Positions 23,822 through 33,986 of a stretch of DNA of 64,000 nt are shown here, piece after piece; positions within the stretch are counted from its first letter, which is position 1; the number at the start of each line of letters is the position of its first letter. A program made the translations under genes and the position numbers. This stretch comes from Primula veris (taxonomy: Eukaryota > Streptophyta > Magnoliopsida > Ericales > Primulaceae). Location: assembly GCA_963682055.1 (NCBI GenBank), contig OY821742.1, positions 17,480,135 to 17,544,134 on the forward strand, written 5' to 3'. The notes beneath the pieces are model-generated. The model did no database searches. It was not told the origin of the DNA and saw only the letters and a list, made by a program, of their open reading frames with translations.

Positions 23822-25358
23822 AATTTTACTAAATACTTCTTTTAGGGTATAAGTGATCCATTTAGAATATTATATAGCAAAATGTTTGGGTTTCGCCCAT
23901 GTATCTAATTTATATTTTTGATGATCGGTCGAGGTACAACAATCTAACTCCTCCAATTTGTAATGCTAAGACTTAAATGCTTGTTCCGGCACAATCATTT
24001 TAGAAATTCGATCATTTAATATCTTTTATAATCAGTATTTTTCAGAATTTGTGTTGTGGTTTAGCTATGTGACTATGTCCCTGCAGGGCCGTGATTCTTA
24101 GTAAATGTTTGTATAATCTATCCAAAGCTAATGACCAAAGACCGACATATGCACACAAAACTTTTCAAATCAAACTGGTTGGAGAACAAAATCAAACATG
24201 TTTTTTAGTTTTTAAAAATCATGCCCCTCTAGATTAGTATTTTTTCATTAAATTAGAACAAAATCAAACATGTTTTTCAGTTTTTAAAAATCATGTTTTT
24301 CAGTCTTTAAAAAATATAACTCTCTAGATTCGAGAACGAAACCAAACATGTTTTTCATTCTATCTTTCCTTTCCAGATTAGTATTTTTTCAAGTTGATGA
24401 TGATTGTTACCCAGATTAGTACATAGATCCCTATGTTTGTGAATGTATAGAAGTACAGTATGCCCCTTCAGATTTTCATATATGAAACACCACTCACATG
24501 TTTTTCAGTTTTTAAAAATCGATCATGCCTGTCTATTTTGTGAACCTTTTGCCTCCCGATGGATAAGTATTGATTCCGAGTCTGACTATGTATAAGGTAT
24601 CAGTATAACATACAACACCAGCATAAATATATTTGAGGATCATAGTCCTTTATCACTTCTATCAGAGCTCGGATTCTGATTAATCTCCGGGGGTGGGTTT
24701 GGTTTGGTCTAGAATTCCAATGTTTGCTTCAAATTGTTTCATAGTCCATATATACATCTTGATAAAGGCAGTATTCGCCTCAAACTGCTATGTCTTTTAG
24801 ATGGAAAATGGAATCGCATAACTTTGATAAATTGACTTTGAAAAATATACAAGTACTTGCAAATATATGATTTACATTAAAACTTGAAACAACTGAAATC
24901 CATATACCGAACCGCAATACCTGAAAAATCTACGGCCTGGTCACAAACCCAGAGATATATAGAAATTAAGAAGAAATGCAAAAACTCTCACAAGTTTATC
25001 AATCGTCAGGGTGATCTTCCCCTCAAATCGCTAAACTGTGATTTTGGGTTGTTCTTGGACGTCTAACGTGGCATCCGATAATTCCTTCCCGGAGCCTTCA
25101 CTATCTTTCTCCGAGAACAAGAACAGCGACTAAAGCAAAAAATGAGAAGACAAGCAACTCCGAGTACTATGTAAGGTTGTGCATTAGTCATATGAAGAAA
25201 TATTTCACCGAACCGAAGCGCTTAGAGCATCAATAACCCCCAGGCAGAGCCTCACAAGAAGGTTGGCGGCAACCTTAATGGGCGAGGAAAGGGAAGGGGA
25301 TGGGCTTCTTGCGATGCAACATAGAGAGCGAAACGGCCTCGTGAGACAGACGCAGGGA
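23822..25358. other. Intergenic region downstream of JAZ
   Basis: No gene is seen. Several short direct repeats of a phrase like AATCAAACATGTTTTTCAG occur at about 24190-24520. Confidence 0.5.
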
Positions 25359-26244
25359 CGGAACTAGTATTAGATCATTGGGGGACCGTAAAAAAAAATT
25401 ACTACTAGAATTTTAAGAAAAAGAACGCTTAAAATAATCGAAAGCCGAGTTTAAACGTCTATTTTGAAAGTTAAAAAAACAAGTTGTCATTACAAAAAAC
25501 ACGATAAATTTTAAAGATATTTTTTAGTTTGCTAAAATCAAAAGAAAGTATCCCAAGAGTATTTTGTAGATTCTATGAAGAAAGATAGAAATAGATGCTA
25601 TACTTGAAAAGAATGGAAAATGACGTTAAAAGTAAGTATTCAAAAACTATTTTGTAGGTTATAAGAAGATTTACAAATAGTTACATATCAATCAACTTAA
25701 TTACAAAAAAACATATCTATGTATAGTTTTTTATAATTAAGTACATATATTTATTTTCAATTAGTTACATATTTAATAAAAAAATAACAAAATATAAAAA
25801 AAAAAATCGAAAAATTTGTACATAGTATTAAACAGGATTAGACATAAAAGATTGGACAGGATTAAAGAGAATTAGACAGTATTAGATATACATGACTGAA
25901 TATGATCAGACAAGATCACACATATTTTTTGTATATATTTTTTTTAATTTTAGTTTTTTTAATTTTGGTTTTTAATTTTTAAATATTTTTTGGATATTTT
26001 AAAACATATGTCCCTATTTGCAAATAAGTTTACAAAATATGTAGTTTTTTGTAAAAGAGTCATCAAGTTCAAAACAACCGAATTTTTTATAAATAAGTTT
26101 CTAAATATGTACTAAATTATAATTTTCTCTAGATTATATGAAAAAAGATAAAATATAGACTATTATTGAAAATAATGGAAAATAAAGTGTTACTCATGTA
26201 ACTAAAAGAACATGAAAGAAAAAAAAAATAAGTTGCAATATGTT

Positions 26245-26315
26245 AGAATTGAACCTATCATATCTCATTCCACTTTATAACGTGTTATCAAATGAGCTAA
26301 ACATGTAAATATATA
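26245..26315 (-). repeat. Possible SINE head inside the foldback spacer
   Basis: On the minus strand TAGCTCATTTGATAA resembles an RNA polymerase III A box, and AGGTTCAATTCT about 40 bases later resembles a B box. The spacing is right for a tRNA-derived SINE, but the element's full extent is not clear. Confidence 0.35.
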
Positions 26316-26526
26316 TTATGGGGCCTATTAATATACATAACCTAATTTTCTAAAAATTTTCCTATGAAAAAAGAGAAAATAACAATTTAGTACATATTTA
26401 GAAACTTATTTACAAAAAACCAGTTGTTTTGAACTTAAAAACTATTTTACAAAAAAATACATATTTTGTGAATTTATTTACAAATAGATACACATGTCAT
26501 TAAAAAATCGAAAAAAATAAAATAAA

Positions 26527-26727
26527 TGTTGTAATACAACTATTAGCTACGTATTTAGGGAGACAGAAGTAGAGAGAGGAAAGAACCGTATCGTCTTTAT
26601 TATGAATGAATATCTGAATGAATAAAATACAAGACCCCTAGCCCCCTTTATATAGATAGAGGGGTAGGGTTATAAGCCCACTTGGGCCCAATCAGTAAAA
26701 GCCCAAGAGTCCAATAATCTTACAACA
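26527..26727 (-). repeat. Copia 3' LTR
   Basis: 201 bp, TGTTGTAATACAAC to TCTTACAACA on the plus strand. A minus-strand TATA-like TATATAAAG is present. One base (C versus T) distinguishes it from the other LTR. Confidence 0.92.
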
Positions 26728-26739
26728 CTCCCCCTTTGG
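26728..26739 (-). other. Copia polypurine tract
   Basis: The minus strand reads CCAAAGGGGGAG immediately before the 3' LTR, the expected plus-strand priming site. Confidence 0.75.
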
Positions 26740-26814
26740 ACGTCTTGAATTCTTCGTCTTCATACAGCCGATCTGAGTCGAGTTCATTCGCATTGCTAAA
26801 CACATAAAAATCTT

Positions 26815-27240
26815 ACGGACGGAAAACCCAGTGTGAGACAAAACCGGTACCTAGGAGAAACTGTGTAGCCGAATGATATAGGCCGAAATATCATGTAAGT
26901 AACTAACCACAAAACAGTGTGCCTCATCAAAACCTTGTCAGAGCAAACCCAATGGGAAAATCTCTGATCGAAGGAAAAAGAGTGCAACAATGGTAGTAGT
27001 AGCGATCAACCACAAAACAGGTGCCTCATCAAAACCTTGCTAGAGTAAACCCAGTGGGAAAAAATCTCTAGTCGAAGGACAAAAGAGTACACAATGGTAA
27101 GAAGTATACAACAGGATACTCCCCCTAATTTCGGCAATCTTAAGTGAGATAAGATGGGAACGTATCTCGCTAAAAACCTTGCCAAGGAAAACCCAGTGGG
27201 AAAAAACCTTGGTCCAAGGACAAAAAGAGTACACGAGCAT
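26815..27240 (-). repeat. Copia 3' hairpin repeats around an ACCCAGTGGGAA core
   Basis: Three clear units have a core like AAACCCAGTGGGAAAAA between perfect 6-bp inverted arms: TCAGAG/CTCTGA (26938-26967), CTAGAG/CTCTAG (27040-27071) and CCAAGG/CCTTGG (27182-27212). A weaker unit lies near 26820. The arms differ in sequence but keep pairing, which points to selection on an RNA or DNA hairpin. Similar repeats are common at the 3' end of plant Copia elements. Confidence 0.8.
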
Positions 27241-28246
27241 ACGACTGGATGCTCCCCCTCACTTGCACACGACAGGGTGCGAGAATTTCGACTAAGTAGT
27301 AATTAGTACAATAAACATTCACCTGGATGCTCCCCCTCACTTGCACACGACGGGGTGCAAGGATTTCATATTTCAAGAAAGAGTACGAGCATTCGACTGG
27401 ATGCTTCATTTACTTGCACACGACTGGATGCAAGAAAATCTAACGTGGAATAGAACGATCATTCGACAGGATGCTCTTAAACTTCATATGTGAAGATTTA
27501 TTTCGGCAAGAAATGCTAAATAGCATAATCTAGTCATATCTCACTTGATCGATAACAACAAGTTGTCCTCAAATAAGACAAGTGTTTTATCTGTATCGTG
27601 AGACAGAGCATATGTAATTCAAATATGGCTACTAATAGCTCGAAGCCATATACACTCTCTAGTCGTCTCATAGAGCACGAGATCAGAGTGATTCGTTTGG
27701 AGTCATTCCAAGACCTCCAAGATATCGCCTTATTCCTAATGGCAAAGACATACCATGTTAGGAATATCTCTTATGCGGGTCTGATAAGTAACCAGCATCG
27801 GTATAACCGAAAAAGGGTTGCGTTAATTCGAGTACCGAAGGGGGTAGGTACACTCGATGACGAAAAATGGGATAAGACAAGCCCTCATCCACAGTTACCT
27901 TAAGGTAATGGGAAAATGTCTTTTATGCCATTTCGATGGCAACGTGTTAGCGCAATGTTGTGTCGAGCTATACCATTCACAACATACGAGATGTTCGTCA
28001 TAGCACATTAGACCAAGTACAATGATGCGCTTATTGTACTTAGATATGAACATGATGGTTCAATATCTCTTCATCGTCTCATCAGAGACGGACCGGGTCT
28101 ATATCAATGTCTAGTGATCGAACGATCATGGGAGAATCTGACGACTTAACGTCATGATGACTAAAACATCATAACACCTTCTGGGTGTAGTCTGAATCAT
28201 GGACTTAGATTCAATCTTTACGGGACTCGATCATCGGGCCGAGTCA

Positions 28247-28468
28247 CTACCGTGTCTTCCCAAGATCTTTCATCTCGAAGGCAAATCCAAAAATGGATCG
28301 CGTAATAAAACACGCAAGGGCATAATACTTGTTCAAGTATCCCAAGCTGATCAAGTACTCACTTAGGCGGTATACCACATCCGCTCGGATTATATTAATC
28401 CATATAGTGAACGTCTCAGTCAATTGAGATCGTGTTCCATGGTCATGAACTACTTGATTTAAGCACAT
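28247..28468 (-). pseudogene. Copia reverse transcriptase remnant
   Basis: The translation contains RLSEYLISLGY, CFITRSIFGF and FEMKDLGKT, which match the RT region of plant Copia polyproteins. In intact relatives some 35 residues, including the catalytic YVDD, lie between the last two motifs. Here they are joined directly, so the active site is deleted. Stops and frameshifts surround the piece. Confidence 0.7.
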
Positions 28469-29594
28469 GAAGTCACACAGGGACCTTCATCTATATCTCT
28501 TTGTCTAAATCCCCATAGAGATAAAACAGTGACCACAATCACATGCTGCATAATCAGTTTTTCGGAAACTACTAAACTGATAAAGTAGGGGACTATTATA
28601 ATGTCCATTTCGAGGAAATCAACCATCTCGTAATCAATTCCAAGGTGTGAGAGAAGCCTTGCGCTACTAGGCGAGCATTCTACAATCTCATCTCATCACT
28701 TTTCCTTACGAATAACCAAATAAACGAACTCGTTTAACATTGGTGGTGTTGGAGCTACAGGTCCGAACACACTTTCGCCAAGTAGTCTACTTGGATTGCA
28801 AGTCTCCATTAGTCCAGTCTATTCTACGTTAACTTCAGGAAATGGTACATGGTTCTCTGTCATAATTTGCTCATATTATCAGTCGTCACCGAATATATGA
28901 ACAAGTAATCAATGACAGTCCCGTTTCGCTTCAATATCGTCTAAGATATCATGATCGACAGATATTTCAAGATTCTTAGGATGAGGAGGAAATCACACAT
29001 CTCCTTGATCCTTTATAATCTCGTGCGACAAACGAGTTTCAGTTCATCACCTCTGGGGCTGAACGAATTAAGAACCTGTCAACTTCCTCATATCTTGGGA
29101 AGGACGACAGACTGACGGCCGACGACAGCGTCCTTTGCTTGGCGGGTTCGGCCAAAGCAACGTGTTACGACAGGAACACGGCGTCCGACAGGGACGTCTA
29201 TCCTTGCAAGCATTTTGCAGCAGGTATAAATGATCTCGTGACATCTCATAAAGTCATTAAATGCGTCTGGCATTTAGTTAGACTTGAGGGAGTCTATGCA
29301 CTTACTTATCACTAAGTGCAGTTTTGGGATCAAGCTAAGACTGAGTGGGTTATGCCACGTTACTTCACGTCGTTCCTTATCAACGGTAACGTGCAAATCT
29401 CCCCCTAACGACGGGGAGAACAGTCTTAGCGATGTCACTTTCGCATATCATGCGGTAAAGAGATCGCTTGCCAAGGTTACTCTATCAAATGATAGGCAGG
29501 GGATTCATAATCGACTTATGTCCCCTTCAGAGGTCCATATTTTGAACGCTAGAGCGGCTCAATCAAAATATTAATTAATCACTCTAAACACGCG

Positions 29595-29819
29595 TTAATA
29601 TGAGACTTCTGGCTCATAACCAGTAACCAGCTGATACGCATATGGTGTTCGAGTGTCTATGGGCCTCATGACGGACCAATACAGTAAAATAGCATAACTC
29701 CACACAGAAATATAAATCTTGGTGCGCAAGACCAAGAAATGCGTGCAATCATTTGCAGTCGCATCATCAAACTTTCCGTGAGTCCATTTGGGTCTGAACA
29801 TAATCGACAGGATGTTCAA
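29595..29819 (-). pseudogene. Copia integrase remnant
   Basis: The translation contains LRTKIYISVWSYAILL and YQLVTGYEPEVSY, matching the stretch after the integrase core in plant Copia elements (typically LRTK-ISVW-HAILHAA then QL-G-EPNISH). It is short and bounded by stops. The order (integrase upstream of RT on the minus strand) is the Copia order. Confidence 0.65.
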
Positions 29820-32800
29820 TTTGAATTTCCAAACTCAAGTAATTCAAATCGAAATTTCGATTATTACTCTTCGGAATTATCAAGCCGACTAGACTTTTCA
29901 GGATAATCCGGATCATGAGCCATCAACTTAATGATAGGGCTAAAAGTTTGGAAAGTGCTGCATTTATGTGGACAACATTAAAATGTGACCATATTGTGGA
30001 TGCATCAACCATAACCATTTATATTTATAGTCCGTCTTATGGTTGGATAAGTCCACAATAACTCCTTCAATTCTTTACAAGAATTCTACGAGTTCATTTC
30101 GTGATCTTTACACATACTAGTCTTTCAAAGTGAGCATTAATGGCATGAATTTCGGATTAATCGCGAAATATATTCTCAGAGAGAATCCAAATGCGATGCG
30201 ATTATAAATCAAGCATCGTCTTTTGACCCGGGAATATCTCATCCGGTCAATGCCACAATATCAAAATGCTCTTATCAATCGACGACAGGCGAATGATAGT
30301 ACAGACAATCATGTCTTAGCATCTAAATCATTTATCATTTCGACGACAGGCGAAATGATAAGATAACTTTAAATGCTTTAAAGAATGTGGTAGCAACCAC
30401 TTGAAAGACATTTCAACTCCTCTAAAATACGCTTTTGGTCGTATTGAATGGAGGGTATGTAAAGAAATTTTAATTCTTTCATGAGCTATTACCAGATAAT
30501 ACTGGTTTTCTCGAATATTTTATAACTCAACAAGGTACGGCATGACCTACATGAGTATAAGAACTCATATTTGACAAATCAATTTGGTTTTACCAAAGAT
30601 TTCGATTTTGGAACGACAGGTCCAGAATCATTGTCACTGAGTACTCTTTTAGGCAAGTAGTTGGTGAAATTATGTGGTACCGTGTTACCCACTATTTCCA
30701 GAAAAATCAACTACACCACAAGTATTGCCTAAAATTTCATAATTTAAAGTCTGGTCACATTTTTCAAAGGAGTTTGCTCAAAACACTTTAAATTATTTCG
30801 AGAAATTTCGTAAACAGGCAAACCATAATCCAAAAGTATGGTCCAAATGGAAAAATAATAATCCAAATGGAAAACATAATCCAGATGAGCGAAAAAATGA
30901 CTCAATGATTTATCAAAATCTATAAAGAAAGGTATCAAACTCATTTGAGCCACAAAATCGGGGGTCTCAATAGTTTCCTTTCAGTTATCTTTAACCACAT
31001 TAGCATCGGTTTTTGCACATTTGTAATAGTTTTGAACTATTTAAGGAGTAACCGTGCATGACCTTTGTCTTTATAGCATAGAGTTACCTCATTGAGCATT
31101 ATCTCTTGCTTTGTGACAATGGGCCATATTGTTCCTTTCAATTACTGTCTTGGAGCCACAGGTTTTCGATTTTGACGATTGTCTAAAATCTCGCTTGGCT
31201 AGGCGATTCATCGGGATCGCGACAGTTCGAGACAAATAACACTTGTCTCAGTTCTCGATTCGTGGAAAAAAAATGTACACGAAGAGCATTAATATCAGGC
31301 AAACAATTCGCCATTGACCCAATAGGATTAAAACTACTCACCGGGGTAATTTTCTTATCCAATAACAGATGGGCGATAAAGGAACATTGTGAATATAAAT
31401 TCACAATACTGCTTATGGAATACAATTTCCAAGCTAGTATTTTGGTGAAGGATTGCTCCAATATGTCAATTTCAGACATTTGTTCACCATAGACGTCATC
31501 ACGTCTCAAATGTGGCGGCGGAATAAAATCAACGCCTTAGCATTCATCCTGAGGGTAACAACAAACTCGTGTTTTACTCATTAAAGATGGCATCCAAAAA
31601 AAAATTTTGGGCATCACATTTTCACACATCAGGGTGACTAACATGTGGTGACGGAATAACATCAATGTCTAAACAGTCATTTCGCAAGTATGTTTTGCGA
31701 TTTTTCTCACCATAGATGGCATCCAACATGTGTTGGGAGTTCTGGATTATTTATCATATAAAACGACTGGTTTATATGTTTATGGTTTGCACAAGCACAA
31801 ACTTTTTTTTTTTCCGAAACGACAGGTTCGAAAACATTAGTTTTGCTTCTCATTTGAATCGGTTCTCATTGATCGAACGACGGGTCGATACTGAAACACC
31901 AATTCGGCGAAACATACATCACTATATAAACACATTCGGGGAAATTATTATTTACTCAACCCCTTTCGGTAGCTCTATTTGAACACGACCAGGAAAGACG
32001 GTGAGGGGGGTGGGCACGAATGCCTCTTAAAAACCGACCTCATTAGGAGAACGACTTTCGCCTTTATCTTTCCTAGACATCGTATCCAAATAGGTGAGCC
32101 TATTTGGGGAAGATTCATAATTTTTCCAACTTAAATGTGAATATATACGATTTTCGCATTTTATATATGGCAATTATATTAACAATATAGACAATATCTA
32201 TCTAGATTAACCACATATATATAAACAGGCAGTAAATATATTTTAGGATTTATCTAATCATGCAGTAGATTTGGTGTTATAAACAAATCAATTCAGGATT
32301 ATCAATCACAAAGATTATATCATACCAAATCAAATCAAATCAATTAGATCTAATCTAATAATTAACTGGTATATGTGATATTTATATATATGGTAATATC
32401 AAAAGATAGGATTATCCTAACAAGATATCAATCAATTATCTATGTTTATCGCCATATGAATAATTCTATATATGGTAGTTTTAACATGTAAGTAAACAAT
32501 ATATTTTTAATTACCAATCAATTCTATATATGGTAAAAAAAATATTTTAACATGCAAGGATGTTAAATTTACATGGAAACATATCAATTTATTCAATTAA
32601 CATGCAATTTTTTTTATTCACTTGACTTTTAATAAAAAAAAATATATGCATGTGTGTGTATATTGACCGAATATTGTATCTTATCAAACATATGTACTGT
32701 TTTCGTATAAGTATTATACTACAGGACCATGCGTATAATTTCAGCAAACTATATATCTATTTACAGCGTTATTACATGTTCAGTCCATACTTTCAGAAAA

Positions 32801-33339
32801 GTTACAGTTTGGTCTTTGATAAATTAACAGTACAATCCACAATTTACAGAAACTTACAAACTGGTCCTACTGTTTTTTTTTTTTTTTTTATGTTACAGAT
32901 TCAGGAGATATTTCTTAAGCCAATTCAAGCATGAGAACATAGTCCAGTATCTTGGAACGGACAAGGTTTGCCTTCTATACCCAGCAAAAATCATATTTAA
33001 TCCTTAAATGGCCTTTTTATACATTCGTATCATGATAATCAGCATATGTGATTAATAGTAGATTCTGTTAAAAAAATCCATTTAAGCATAGCATATGTGA
33101 TTTTGTTTTAACATGATAATCAACAATTCGTGCATAGATACAGTGAACATACAAGCATGTAGTAGTAACGTCATCATATCATATAACATGTTATATATGA
33201 CGTGTACGGTTCAAAAAAAATTATATCCGGATACCTTACGCACGGTATGTTGGTGAAGGTCGATATAGAAAAATCCTAATAAAACCCGGATAAACCTCAA
33301 GGTTTATTGAATCTAGAATCCGTACTTCGATCTCCGAGA

Positions 33340-33354
33340 GCAGTGCTGATAACG
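33340..33354 (-). other. Copia primer-binding site candidate
   Basis: The minus strand reads CGTTATCAGCACTGC directly after the 5' LTR. The position is right for the tRNA primer site; the exact tRNA is not determined. Confidence 0.6.
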
Positions 33355-33555
33355 TGTTGTAATACAACTATTAGCTACGTATTTAGGGAGACAGAAGTAG
33401 AGAGAGGAAAGAACCGTATCGTCTTTATTATGAATGAATATCTGAATGAATAAAATACAAGACCCCTAGCCCTCTTTATATAGATAGAGGGGTAGGGTTA
33501 TAAGCCCACTTGGGCCCAATCAGTAAAAGCCCAAGAGTCCAATAATCTTACAACA
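33355..33555 (-). repeat. Copia 5' LTR
   Basis: 201 bp, the same ends as the other LTR, followed on the plus strand by the target duplication ATAAA. The minus-strand TATATAAAGAG is a likely promoter TATA. Confidence 0.92.
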
Positions 33556-33986
33556 ATAAAAATATTTAAGAATTAATAACCAAAATTAAAAAATATATTT
33601 TTTATACAAAAAATATGTCTGATCCTGTCTAATCATGTTCAATCCTGTATGTCTAATCTTATTTGATCATGTCTAATCATATATAATATTGTCCAATCTT
33701 GTATGTCTATCTAATCATGTTCAATTATGTCTAATACTGTTTGATACTATGTACAATTTTTTAATTTTTTTCAATTTTTTCAATTTTTTAATTTTTTTGT
33801 TATTTTTTATGACATATGTATCTAATTGTAAATAAATATATGTAACTAATTGTAAATAAGTATACATAAGTGAGTTTTTGTAATTAAATTAATCGATACG
33901 CAGTTATTTGTAAGTCTCAAATAAAAAAAAGTTGTTTTTTAAACTTTTTAGTGTGGTGACAGCCACCCCTACACCCCCTAAATCCG

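Larger units (their letters stand above)
27235..31889 (-). repeat. Scattered palindromes sharing a CGAC(A/T/G)GG loop
   Basis: At least twelve short palindromes have arms of 4-11 bp around an 8-10 nt loop with the consensus (A/T)CGAC(A/T/G)GG. Plus-strand spans: 27235-27254, 27262-27283, 27340-27361, 27388-27405, 27413-27434, 27457-27476, 29161-29180, 29182-29196, 29796-29817, 30273-30298, 30333-30360, 30604-30629, 31872-31889; a weaker one is at 31811-31834. The longest has a perfect 10-bp arm (TATCATTTCG with CGAAATGATA). Arm sequences are unrelated to one another; only the loop is shared. Confidence 0.8.
26527..33555 (-). mobile_element. Non-autonomous Ty1/copia-type LTR retrotransposon, recent insertion
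   Basis: The 7029-bp element has two 201-bp LTRs (26527-26727 and 33355-33555) that differ at one base by eye, plus the target duplication ATAAA (26522-26526 and 33556-33560). It reads on the minus strand. Next to the right LTR is a primer-binding-site candidate (minus-strand CGTTATCAGCAC). Next to the left LTR is a polypurine tract (minus-strand CCAAAGGGGGAG). The interior has no long open frame; only short integrase and RT remnants remain, and the RT piece has lost its catalytic region. Near-identical LTRs with a ruined interior suggest it was moved by another element's proteins. Its 3' part carries the hairpin repeats common in one plant Copia group. Confidence 0.88.
25359..33986. mobile_element. 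Foldback-type element, interrupted by a Copia insertion
   Basis: Left arm (about 25665-26132) and right arm (about 26382-26526 continuing at 33556-33900) are inverted copies of each other. Landmarks such as AAATAAGTTTCTAAATATGT, AGTTCAAAACAAC, TTGTACATAGTAT and CATATTTTTTGTATA recur on opposite strands. Possible outer ends are CGGAACTAG (25359) and its loose inverse CTAAATCCG (ending 33986), but no target duplication was found, so the outer limits are uncertain. The spacer (about 26133-26381) contains a tRNA-like SINE fragment. The Copia element at 26527-33555 sits inside the right arm. Confidence 0.6.

Noticed and set aside
29284..29574. Plus-strand 96-codon frame inside the Copia element
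   Set aside because: It is the reverse strand of the broken integrase/RT region. The minus strand carries the recognisable Copia remnants.
27235..31889. CRISPR-like array of hairpins
   Set aside because: Spacing is irregular, arms are not repeats of one another, and this is a plant nuclear genome. A CRISPR reading does not fit.
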